Origin: Bacteroidota bacterium
GTDB taxonomy: Bacteria > Bacteroidota > Rhodothermia > Balneolales > Balneolaceae
Direction: 5' to 3'
Assembly (NCBI GenBank): GCA_024635465.1
Contig: JAGXIS010000178.1
Location: 1 to 6,123, forward strand
Length of the DNA: 6,123 nucleotides
Part shown: one piece after another, positions 1-5,181 of the stretch
Numbering within the stretch: the first letter of the stretch is position 1
Layout: the number at the start of each line of letters is the position of its first letter
Translations under genes and position numbers: made by a program
The notes under the pieces: generated by a model
The model's input: the letters and a program-made list of their open reading frames with translations, nothing else
Database searches by the model: none
What the model was told of the DNA's origin: nothing

Positions 1-1178
1 ATCGGACCCCATGTAACGGCAAAGAATGCGATATAACCATTAGCCGCTAAAAGAGCGTAAATACCCAAATTACCCAATTCAAGGTCGCCTGTAGTAACAT
101 TTGCAGTGCCCATACTGAACAGTATTGCAAGGATCCCCAACATGACGGCCTGACCCAGTGCACCAATCATCAACAATGGTTTTCGACCCACTTTGTCGAT
201 GAGTGCAATAGCTACAAATGTAAAGAGTACATTCACAGAACCACTAATAACATTCTGCATCAACGCATCGGCCTCTGTGAAGCCGGCAGCTTGCCAAAGT
301 GTAGCACCGTAATAGAATACCACATTGATACCTGTGAACTGCTGTAGAGTGGTAAGTCCAAGTCCAACCCAAATGATAGGTTGTAGTTTGCCTGTGTGCT
401 TGCTGATGATATCTGACAGTCTAGGCTTACGATCTTTCTCAAGTGTAGATTGAATATCAAGGATTTTAGCGTCTGCCTCTGCATCATTACTGATACTGCT
501 CAATACTGCTTTGGCTTTATCCAAGAGTCCGGCCGCCACGAGGTATCGTGGAGATTCCGGAATAAATAGGAGTCCTAAGAAAAAGATAGATGCAGGAAGA
601 ATTTCTACCCAAAACATCCACTGCCATGCATCAGCACCGGCCCAAAGAGCTTCTGAAGCTCCACCGGCTGCGCCAGCAATCATGTAATTACTTAGAAAAG
701 CGATAAACAGACCAATCACAATCATTAACTGCTGTAGAGTAGTTAATGCTCCCCGTACTTTCGCAGGGGCGATTTCAGATATATAGGCAGGTGCGAGAAT
801 ACTCGCAGCACCAACAGCTAGTCCACCCAAAATACGAGCAAAAACAAATGCTTCCGAGGATCCGGCAGCACCGGAACCGTAAGCACTGATTATAAAAGCG
901 ATGGATGTAACGATCAAGACAGGCTTTCGACCGAATTTATCAGCAAGAGTTCCTGCGAAAAAAGCACCGGCGGCACAACCAAGTAGCATGGATGCCACGT
1001 TAAAACCGGTACCCACTGCGTCAGAATCAAAAGCCCCCCGAAGAGCATCTACTGTTCCGTTAATTACGCCACTATCAAAGCCAAATAGAAAGCCTCCGAT
1101 CGCTGCAATAATTGAGAGGAATATGACTCTTCCCATATTGACATTTTCATCCGGAGTTGAAGGATTTTTAGTATTCAT
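1..1178 (-). CDS. Sugar-porter family MFS transporter (partial, C-terminus outside window)
   Basis: Likely inner-membrane sugar:proton symporter or facilitator of the sugar porter (XylE/GLUT-like) branch of the MFS. The ATG at 1178 opens a frame that stays open to the left edge, giving 392 complete residues. Family proteins are usually about 450-480 residues, so roughly the last two membrane helices are missing. Visible signatures in order: GGFLFGFDSGVING in helix 1 (residues 28-41, with D35 at the position of the proton-coupling Asp of XylE), DKFGRKP in loop 2-3 (80-86), RILGG (115-119), PESPRYL after helix 6 (208-213), QQFTGIN in helix 7 (279-285, sugar-contacting Gln/Asn in the family) and DKVGRKP in loop 8-9 (328-334). 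The frame ends at TWGP in helix 10. It lies downstream of the ROK kinase on the same strand, which suggests transport followed by phosphorylation of the same sugar. No clear Shine-Dalgarno precedes the start. The substrate (glucose, xylose, galactose or other) cannot be read from the sequence. Confidence 0.93.
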   Translation of the reverse strand, partial: MNTKNPSTPDENVNMGRVIFLSIIAAIGGFLFGFDSGVINGTVDALRGAFDSDAVGTGFNVASMLLGCAAGAFFAGTLADKFGRKPVLIVTSIAFIISAYGSGAAGSSEAFVFARILGGLAVGAASILAPAYISEIAPAKVRGALTTLQQLMIVIGLFIAFLSNYMIAGAAGGASEALWAGADAWQWMFWVEILPASIFFLGLLFIPESPRYLVAAGLLDKAKAVLSSISNDAEADAKILDIQSTLEKDRKPRLSDIISKHTGKLQPIIWVGLGLTTLQQFTGINVVFYYGATLWQAAGFTEADALMQNVISGSVNVLFTFVAIALIDKVGRKPLLMIGALGQAVMLGILAILFSMGTANVTTGDLELGNLGIYALLAANGYIAFFAVTWGP

Positions 1179-1202
1179 TTCATCATGTTAGTTTTAGGTT
1201 AA

Positions 1203-1232
1203 GTAAGGTAAAAGTGGTAGATCCATTGCAAA
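1203..1232 (-). promoter_or_regulatory. Candidate internal promoter for the sugar transporter
   Basis: On the minus strand, TTTG (1232-1229) is followed after 18 bases by TACCTTAC (1210-1203), resembling the Bacteroidota-type arrangement of a -33 TTTG and a -7 TAnnTTTG, though the last two bases of the -7 element do not fit. It sits in the 83-base gap between the kinase stop and the transporter start, about 25 bases before the transporter ATG. No terminator hairpin is visible in the gap, so co-transcription from the kinase is equally possible. Confidence 0.3.
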
Positions 1233-1261
1233 ATCACACCCTTTCAGATGTATAAATTGAA

Positions 1262-2227
1262 CTATTTAAGTGTATCAATTTCATTCCAAATAAGAGCACT
1301 GGCACCCAATACCGCGGCATTTCTATTTTTCAATTCAGAGGGAAGCAGTTCTACTTTGTTTTTAAAAAGTGGCATCGAGTAATGTTCCATCCATTTTTTT
1401 GTCGGTTTTAAAAGGAGATCGCCTGATTTTGACAACCCTCCGAAAAAGAAAAATGCTTTTGGACTCAGGGTAACAATAGTGTCTGCTAATACTCGCCCCA
1501 ATATTTTTGCAGTGTGCTCAAAAGAGCTGAGTGCCAATGGATCACCATTTTTTGCTGCTTCATAGATTACTTCAGCATCCATTTCCTCATATGTGTAATT
1601 CACCAAATCCGATCCCATAGTATCATTAGACATCAATTCAAACAGGGTTCGTTTTATCCCCGGAGCAGAAACGTATGTTTCCAAACAGCCATGATTTCCA
1701 CATCCACATAGGCGTCCATTCTCTTCTACATTTACATGACCCAATTCGCCTGCAAAACCATCATGACCATAGACTAAATTACCATTTACAACAATCCCGC
1801 TGCCCAATCCGGTACCTAATGTGATCATCACGTAGTTATTTATATTCTTTGCTCCTCCGTAAACTTTCTCTCCGAGCGCGGCAGCATTGGCGTCGTTGGT
1901 AAGAATGATTGGCAGTTCGTAGTACTCTTTCATTAAATCCGTAAAAGGGACGATACCTTTCCACTTTAAATTGGACGCCAGTTCAATGGTACCTTTATGA
2001 TAATTACCATTGGGAGCTCCGATACCAATACCTACAATCTGGTATGGTTTCTCTAATTTTTTTTCGGCTTTTTTAAGTATTGAGACAAGGTTTTCAATAT
2101 ACTCCTCAACTGTCTCATACGGATCAGTAGGTGATGAGTTTTCGAGATGTATTTCTCCGTTCCGGTCAACGAATCCGGTTTTAGTGAATGTGCCCCCAAT
2201 GTCGATACCAATCACATACTCTTTCAT
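1262..2227 (-). CDS. ROK-family sugar kinase (glucokinase-like)
   Basis: Cytoplasmic ATP-dependent sugar kinase, 321 residues, the usual length of ROK kinases. Visible features: an N-terminal phosphate-binding loop, IGIDIGGTFTK (residues 6-16); the catalytic-Asp motif TNDANAAALGE (110-120, D112 the expected base); GTGLGSG (138-144); the sugar/zinc region GELGH (160-164); and CGCGNHGCLE (174-183). H164, C174, C176 and C181 make the canonical ROK zinc site, and E161 and E183 are expected sugar contacts. A second nucleotide-binding element, FFFFGGLS, lies at 259-266. The start is well supported: an in-frame TAG lies two codons upstream, and AAGGA (2242-2238) sits 10 bases before the ATG. Pairing with the downstream sugar porter supports glucokinase or a related hexokinase. 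Other ROK members phosphorylate N-acetylglucosamine, N-acetylmannosamine, fructose or allose, so the exact sugar is open. No DNA-binding helix-turn-helix precedes the kinase domain, so it is not a NagC/XylR-type repressor. Confidence 0.92.
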   Translation of the reverse strand: MKEYVIGIDIGGTFTKTGFVDRNGEIHLENSSPTDPYETVEEYIENLVSILKKAEKKLEKPYQIVGIGIGAPNGNYHKGTIELASNLKWKGIVPFTDLMKEYYELPIILTNDANAAALGEKVYGGAKNINNYVMITLGTGLGSGIVVNGNLVYGHDGFAGELGHVNVEENGRLCGCGNHGCLETYVSAPGIKRTLFELMSNDTMGSDLVNYTYEEMDAEVIYEAAKNGDPLALSSFEHTAKILGRVLADTIVTLSPKAFFFFGGLSKSGDLLLKPTKKWMEHYSMPLFKNKVELLPSELKNRNAAVLGASALIWNEIDTLK

Positions 2228-2262
2228 TCTCTACTAATCCTTCCCGTTATGGTTATTCAAAG

Positions 2263-2270
2263 CAAATGTA
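2263..2270 (-). promoter_or_regulatory. Candidate -7 promoter element of the ROK kinase
   Basis: TACATTTG on the minus strand matches the Bacteroidota -7 consensus TAnnTTTG exactly. It would place the transcript start some 30 bases before the kinase ATG, leaving room for the AAGGA ribosome-binding site. The -33 partner is not convincing: the only TTTG upstream is 14 bases away, shorter than usual. Confidence 0.45.
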
Positions 2271-2277
2271 ATAATCA

Positions 2278-2292
2278 ACAGTTGCAAACTGT
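2278..2292. promoter_or_regulatory. 6-3-6 perfect inverted repeat, candidate operator for the kinase promoter
   Basis: ACAGTT-GCA-AACTGT is a perfect dyad with 6-base arms. It begins 7 bases upstream of the TACATTTG element, where it would cover the promoter spacer and -33 region, the usual position for a repressor. The regulator is not encoded in the window. A short dyad in AT-rich DNA can arise by chance; the position is what makes it interesting. Confidence 0.35.
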
Positions 2293-2328
2293 AGTCTGAT
2301 GATTAAGAACAGAAATAATCTTATCCCG

Positions 2329-2352
2329 ATCAATGTTAATTAGTCGATTGAT
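2329..2352. repeat. 6-12-6 inverted repeat in the kinase upstream region
   Basis: ATCAAT (2329-2334) and ATTGAT (2347-2352) are exact reverse complements separated by 12 bases. It lies about 100 bases upstream of the kinase start, between the DUF1572 stop and the candidate promoter. It could be a distal operator half or chance. The rest of the gap (2228-2478) is AT-rich with no further gene seen. Confidence 0.2.
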
Positions 2353-2478
2353 GCCAAAATGCAAGTTTTAAATGGTACAATGCAAACACAATTTCAATTT
2401 ATTTACAATTAAAAATAGAAATTTCAACCCTAGTCAAAACTAAAACCCGATTTTTAATCCACTGATCAGAATTCAATG

Positions 2479-2769
2479 CTACGATTCGGGATGATTCTCT
2501 TTGTATTTCTTCCGATTGTATTCATCCGTTTTACCGGGAGGAATGGATAGGCTTTCCCATTTTTCTCCGTCTTCACTCCTGAAATGAGTCCATCTGGAAA
2601 TTTGATTACCGGCTAAATGCTTCATTAATACTGCAATGGAACTGATTTCGGGTTTGATAGGGGTGTGAATCTGACTTGAATTTAGTTGTGAGAGTGATCT
2701 TTCTGTCAACTTTTTATAATAATGAAACAGATTAATAGTGTCAGAAAGAGGGTGAGAATCAATATACAT
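2479..2769 (-). CDS. Short DUF1572/DinB-superfamily protein, C-terminally truncated
   Basis: A 96-residue reading frame recognisable as the N-terminal half of the DUF1572 family, part of the DinB/YfiT metal-dependent helical-bundle superfamily of unknown substrate. The stretch LFHYYKKLTERSLSQLN (14-30) fits the first helix. SIAVLMKHLAGNQISRW (44-60) followed by DGEK (67-70) is the family hallmark, usually a serine-rich lead-in, KHLxGN and then SRWTxF with DGEK. H51 is the expected first metal-ligand His. Family members are about 150-180 residues; this one stops 26 residues after DGEK with a polar tail (Lys/Glu/Asn/Tyr rich), so the helices carrying the remaining ligands are absent. I read the other two frames after DGEK and saw no family-like continuation, so a single simple frameshift is not evident. 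An in-frame TAG precedes the ATG. No Shine-Dalgarno and no downstream terminator were found. It may be a decaying gene or a shortened paralogue. Confidence 0.6.
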   Translation of the reverse strand: MYIDSHPLSDTINLFHYYKKLTERSLSQLNSSQIHTPIKPEISSIAVLMKHLAGNQISRWTHFRSEDGEKWESLSIPPGKTDEYNRKKYKENHPES

Positions 2770-2791
2770 GGCTTTGGATAGTGTTTTTTTC

Positions 2792-2810
2792 TAATCTGGG
2801 AGTCAGATTA
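2792..2810. promoter_or_regulatory. 7-5-7 perfect inverted repeat upstream of the DUF1572 gene
   Basis: TAATCTG-GGAGT-CAGATTA is a perfect dyad with 7-base arms, 23 to 41 bases upstream of the DUF1572 ATG. The run of seven T at 2784-2790 lies on the wrong side for a plus-strand terminator, and no T-run follows it on the minus strand, so an operator or an mRNA leader hairpin is more likely than a terminator. No confident promoter could be placed around it. Confidence 0.35.
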
Positions 2811-2890
2811 TGTAAAAAATTGAGTTAAAGTGCTTCATATGGACTGTAAAAAAAATATTTTCAGGCTAATAATAGCATTTGGTTGATATA

Positions 2891-3018
2891 ACCTGTATTA
2901 TAGGAGTGTTAAATAGAACAAGACCCCGGTAAGCCCTTCTTAGGAATGACGCGTTAACCCAACTCTACTCTGGTGAACCTTTCTGGGTGATTAAAATAAT
3001 ACCAATACTAGTAATACA
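2891..3018 (+). promoter_or_regulatory. Promoter and long leader of the cold-shock gene
   Basis: A TGTATTAT sequence (2894-2901) is the best -10-like candidate, without a convincing -35. If used, the transcript would carry a leader of about 110 bases. The leader is GC-richer than its AT-rich surroundings and contains ACCCA (2957-2961) complementary to TGGGT (2984-2988), plus a near-repeat of TCTGGTGA (2969-2976) as TCTGGGTGA (2982-2990). No Shine-Dalgarno precedes the ATG. Long structured leaders are a known feature of cold-shock mRNAs, where they control stability and translation at low temperature; that this leader does so is inference. Confidence 0.4.
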
Positions 3019-3237
3019 ATGACAAAACAAGGAAACGTTAAATGGTTCGATACTGAAAAAGGATTTGGATTTATCAAACCAGCCGATGGCAGCAAAGATA
3101 TTTTTGTACACAGAAACAATGTAGAGAACTTGGGTCCAAACCAAGGTCTTGAAGAGGGAGAAGAAGTTGAATTCAGTGTAGAAGAGACTCCTAAAGGACT
3201 AAGTGCAGTGGATGTTAGAAGCCTCACTTACGAATAG
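3019..3237 (+). CDS. Cold-shock domain protein (CspA family)
   Basis: A 72-residue single cold-shock domain (OB fold), close to the usual 65-75 residues, that binds single-stranded RNA and DNA in the cytoplasm and acts as an RNA chaperone. It begins with QGNVKWFDTEKGFGFI, containing the nucleic-acid-binding aromatic W9 and the RNP1 motif KGFGFI (14-19). RNP2 is DIFVHR (27-32), with F29 and H31 as expected contacts. The acidic segment EEGEEVEF (45-52) and the family-typical PKGLSAVDV (59-67) follow. It is monocistronic: a strong terminator starts about 20 bases after the stop. It is convergent with the DksA-like gene. Whether it is cold-induced or constitutive cannot be told from the protein. 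Confidence 0.96.
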   Translation: MTKQGNVKWFDTEKGFGFIKPADGSKDIFVHRNNVENLGPNQGLEEGEEVEFSVEETPKGLSAVDVRSLTYE

Positions 3238-3259
3238 GGATTCCCTGATTATCAAAGCG

Positions 3260-3295
3260 AAAAGCCCGTCCATTTATTTTGGACGGGCTTTTTTT
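3260..3295 (+). terminator. Intrinsic terminator of the cold-shock gene, possibly bidirectional
   Basis: A perfect 12-base stem (3260-3271 paired with 3281-3292, core AGCCCGTCC/GGACGGGCT) closes a 9-base AT loop, and a run of seven T (3289-3295) forms the end of the stem and the tract. It starts 22 bases after the cold-shock stop codon. On the opposite strand the stem is followed by TTTTCGCTTT, so it could also end transcription coming from the convergent DksA-like gene. Confidence 0.93.
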
Positions 3296-3338
3296 ATTCC
3301 CGGAACCCCAACCGGAAATTCTCTCTTTACCCATTTAC

Positions 3339-3353
3339 GAGTAGCTCCTACTC
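3339..3353. repeat. 6-3-6 inverted repeat downstream of the DksA-like gene
   Basis: GAGTAG-CTC-CTACTC is a perfect dyad. It is the first of three consecutive inverted repeats lying between the cold-shock terminator and the DksA-like stop. No T-run follows on either strand. Confidence 0.35.
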
Positions 3354-3356
3354 TCT

Positions 3357-3371
3357 TGACTTTATCAGTCA
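3357..3371. repeat. 5-5-5 inverted repeat downstream of the DksA-like gene
   Basis: TGACT-TTATC-AGTCA is a perfect dyad only three bases from the previous one. It could form a small RNA hairpin in the 3' region of the minus-strand transcript; arms of five bases are weak evidence alone. Confidence 0.25.
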
Positions 3372-3377
3372 TACTTC

Positions 3378-3401
3378 CATAAATAGTGAGTCCTATTTAT
3401 G
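3378..3401. repeat. 9-6-9 perfect inverted repeat over the DksA-like stop codon
   Basis: CATAAATAG (3378-3386) and CTATTTATG (3393-3401) are exact reverse complements around a six-base loop. The right arm contains the TAA stop of the DksA-like gene on the minus strand. With only two G:C pairs and no T-run the hairpin would be weak as a terminator; it might protect the mRNA 3' end or be a protein site. Confidence 0.4.
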
Positions 3402-3831
3402 ATGGTTCAATTTTTTTATCTAAACCATTGTTCTTTGCTTCAATACTATATCTTGTATGAGGAGCAAACTCAAGCCTACCCTTTTCAATAGGCTGACCTG
3501 TTGCTCTGCATATCCCATAAGTACCATTATTGATTCGATCCAAAGCCCGATTCAGTTCATTAATAAATTTAATATTTCTTTCAATGAGTCGGTTTGTCAA
3601 ATCCATACTCTCCTCAATACTACCCATATCACCCATATGATGGTCGATAGAGGAACTGTCGTCATCGTCTGCCGAGCGAATTTCTTCCAGTGTTTGCAAC
3701 AAATAATCAAGCTCTTCCTGGGTTTCTCTTCTTTTACCAAGAATTAACCCTTCGTAGTATGCCAATTCAGCATCATTTAAGTTACTCTTATACTTTTTTA
3801 GGCCGATCGATTTTTTTTGTACAGTTTCCAT
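3397..3831 (-). CDS. DksA/TraR-family protein with degenerate zinc finger
   Basis: Likely RNA-polymerase-binding regulator of the DksA/TraR family, which acts through the secondary channel. From the ATG at 3831 it is 144 residues: a Lys-rich N-terminus, two long helices forming a coiled coil with an acidic tip DDDD (residues 55-58 from this start), and a C-terminal segment YGICRATGQPIEKGRLEF followed by APHTRYSIEAK. This aligns with the four-cysteine finger of E. coli DksA, but only the first Cys is kept (C108); the other three positions are Thr, Ser and Ala, so zinc binding is unlikely. Such degenerate fingers are familiar in Bacteroidota-like genomes. The frame extends 16 codons further, to a TTG at 3879, but the ATG is preferred because the extra residues do not look like the family and TTG is a poor start. 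Whether it binds ppGpp or RNA polymerase is inferred from family only. Confidence 0.85.
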   Translation of the reverse strand: METVQKKSIGLKKYKSNLNDAELAYYEGLILGKRRETQEELDYLLQTLEEIRSADDDDSSSIDHHMGDMGSIEESMDLTNRLIERNIKFINELNRALDRINNGTYGICRATGQPIEKGRLEFAPHTRYSIEAKNNGLDKKIEPS

Positions 3832-3971
3832 GATTCTTGAGGTCCATGTTATTATTTCGTTTTGATTAACAATAATCAATCATGAATCCGGCAACCATCA
3901 GGGAAACCCTTACTAAGTGTTGAGTTAAAATCTTATCAAAAAAGGTGTACGTAGTGTGAAACCCTAATTCG

Positions 3972-3987
3972 ATTCAAAGATTTGAAT
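3972..3987. promoter_or_regulatory. 7-2-7 perfect inverted repeat upstream of the DksA-like gene
   Basis: ATTCAAA-GA-TTTGAAT is a perfect dyad about 140 bases upstream of the DksA-like ATG, in the 248-base gap after the aminotransferase stop. The tight two-base centre argues for a protein-binding site rather than an RNA hairpin. I could not place a convincing promoter beside it, and saw no gene or RNA in the rest of the gap (3832-4079). Confidence 0.3.
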
Positions 3988-4079
3988 TGAGAGATGTGGT
4001 ACAATCAACATGAGGCAGACCAACCGGGTTTGTTATTGTGGGCGATCGCTACACTCTCAGTACTCAAGAGTTGTGTAAA

Positions 4080-4931
4080 TCAGAGGCTATGAAGCATTTC
4101 AGAATAAGCTTTTTGAATGGATTTGACGATAGCCCCCGGTTTGCCGGAACCTATCACTTTTCCATCTACTCTGTTGATCGGTTGGATATCGGTCGTTGTA
4201 CCTGAAAAGAATAGTTCGTCGAAAGTGTAGAGCTCATCTTCACGAATAGGATTGAAATGCAAAGGTATTCCGAGATTTTTAGCAATCGTAGTCACCGCAG
4301 ATCGGGTAATACCACTCAGGATATAATTGGAGGCAGGATACGTATATAGTTCTCCATCCCTCACACCAAATATATTGGCATTGGGACTTTCAGTGATCAC
4401 GCCGTCTCGGACCATAACAGCACTGTTCACACCGGCGTCAATCGCCTGCTGTTTGGCCAGGGTATTCGGTAACAGATTTATCGTTTTCAAATTGCATCTT
4501 GCCCAGCGAACATCAGGCACTTTAATGGTATCAACACCCGATTGATGCAGATCAGTGTGAGGGGAGAATTTACCGGATGACAAATAAAGTGTCGGCTTCA
4601 CGGGGGGATCCGGGAAAGTATGAGTCCTGGGCCAAACAGCGCCTCTGGTGATCTGCAGATAGACAGAAGCTTCGTCGTCGGCCTGACCATTTCTCTTAAT
4701 AAGTTCACGGCTTATTTCAGGGATTTGCTTTTTGGTATCAGAATCCAGATCAATCTTCAATCCATTCAAACCCTCGTCCAATCTGACAAGGTGTTCTTTT
4801 TCCATGAAAAATTTGCCTTCCACAACTCTTGTTACCTCATAAACCCCATCACCAAACACAAAACCCCGATCTGAAACAGATACAAGTGCTTTGTCTTGAT
4901 CTAAAAATGTCCCGTTAAGATATACCTGCAT
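4080..4931 (-). CDS. dat: D-amino-acid aminotransferase (class IV, PLP fold type IV)
   Basis: PLP-dependent cytoplasmic transaminase, probably interconverting D-alanine and 2-oxoglutarate with pyruvate and D-glutamate, which would feed peptidoglycan synthesis. At 283 residues it matches the length of the bacterial D-amino-acid transaminases. Visible landmarks: DRGFVFGDGVYEV (21-33, Y31 conserved), TRGAVWPRTHTFP (95-107) with the R102/H104 pair corresponding to the substrate-carboxylate-binding Arg/His of the D-specific enzymes, NLKTINLLPNTLAKQQA (147-163) with K149 the PLP-bound lysine, E181 in TESPNANIF (cofactor-ring contact), SGITR (206-210) and SGTTTDIQPI (243-252). The R..RxH motif favours a D-amino-acid enzyme over branched-chain aminotransferase (ilvE) or aminodeoxychorismate lyase (pabC). 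ESPNANIF departs from the more usual Ser/Thr-rich ESSSSN form, so substrate range is uncertain. It is divergent from gatC and has a TATAAT promoter with an adjacent palindrome. Confidence 0.85.
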   Translation of the reverse strand: MQVYLNGTFLDQDKALVSVSDRGFVFGDGVYEVTRVVEGKFFMEKEHLVRLDEGLNGLKIDLDSDTKKQIPEISRELIKRNGQADDEASVYLQITRGAVWPRTHTFPDPPVKPTLYLSSGKFSPHTDLHQSGVDTIKVPDVRWARCNLKTINLLPNTLAKQQAIDAGVNSAVMVRDGVITESPNANIFGVRDGELYTYPASNYILSGITRSAVTTIAKNLGIPLHFNPIREDELYTFDELFFSGTTTDIQPINRVDGKVIGSGKPGAIVKSIQKAYSEMLHSL

Positions 4932-4971
4932 ACAATATTTCGATTAATATAGATGTTAATTTAAGCTTCAT

Positions 4972-4977
4972 ATTATA
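4972..4977 (-). promoter_or_regulatory. -10 element (TATAAT) of the aminotransferase gene
   Basis: A perfect TATAAT on the minus strand, 40 bases upstream of the aminotransferase ATG. The hexamers at 16-18 base spacing are poor -35 matches (GTTTCA or TGTTTC), so the promoter may need an activator or rely on the -10. It directly abuts the palindrome at 4980-4993. Confidence 0.5.
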
Positions 4978-4979
4978 GG

Positions 4980-4993
4980 ATTTACCGGTAAAT
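4980..4993. promoter_or_regulatory. Perfect 14-bp palindrome, candidate operator at the dat promoter
   Basis: ATTTACCGGTAAAT reads the same on both strands with no spacer. It occupies the -10/-35 spacer of the minus-strand TATAAT promoter, separated from it by two bases. A bound dimeric regulator there would control the aminotransferase; it is about 105 bases from the candidate gatC -7 element, so shared control is less likely. No regulator gene is in view. Confidence 0.5.
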
Positions 4994-5058
4994 TGAAACA
5001 GGTTAGATCAGAATGGATTCATTCATCATTGTGAAATGACTTAAAACTGAAGAGTCAA

Positions 5059-5091
5059 TTACTGATTATTCCTTAAACTTTCTTACCTTTA
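5059..5091 (+). promoter_or_regulatory. Candidate gatC promoter
   Basis: TACCTTTA (5084-5091) differs from the Bacteroidota -7 consensus TAnnTTTG only at the last base. TTACTG (5059-5064), 19 bases earlier, is a weak -33 candidate. The transcript would have a leader of about 85 bases. The gatC ATG has no Shine-Dalgarno. Confidence 0.4.
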
Positions 5092-5181
5092 CGAGCATAA
5101 AAAAGTAGATATATTCGATCGAACCTAAACATTTTTGACCTTCAATGGTCGGTAATCATTACAGTTTAAATAACAGAATCC

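Noticed and set aside
901..1191. Plus-strand open frame of 96 codons opposite the sugar transporter
   Set aside because: It lies wholly antisense to a well-supported transporter and its Pro/Ser/Lys-rich product resembles no family.
2479..2580. Single frameshift as the cause of the short DUF1572 protein
   Set aside because: Reading the other two frames after DGEK gives no family-like sequence and soon meets stops, so a one-base error does not restore the protein.
2902..3018. Metabolite riboswitch in the cold-shock leader
   Set aside because: I recognised no conserved core of a known riboswitch class; a structured cold-shock leader is the simpler reading.
2991..3227. Minus-strand open frame opposite the cold-shock gene
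   Set aside because: It is the antisense shadow of a clear cold-shock domain; its composition is explained by the opposite-strand codons.
3832..3879. N-terminal extension of the DksA-like protein to a TTG start
   Set aside because: The 16 extra residues do not look like the family, the start is a TTG without a ribosome-binding site, and an ATG gives a normal-length protein.
4042..4049. GCGATCGC, identical to the HIP1 octamer that is abundant in cyanobacteria
   Set aside because: I noticed only this copy, and the gene content does not suggest a cyanobacterium; a single palindromic octamer is uninformative.
4054..4070. Possible terminator hairpin after the aminotransferase stop
   Set aside because: On the minus strand CTCT and AGAG flank AGTACT, but the stem is only about four Watson-Crick pairs plus wobbles and has no T-run.
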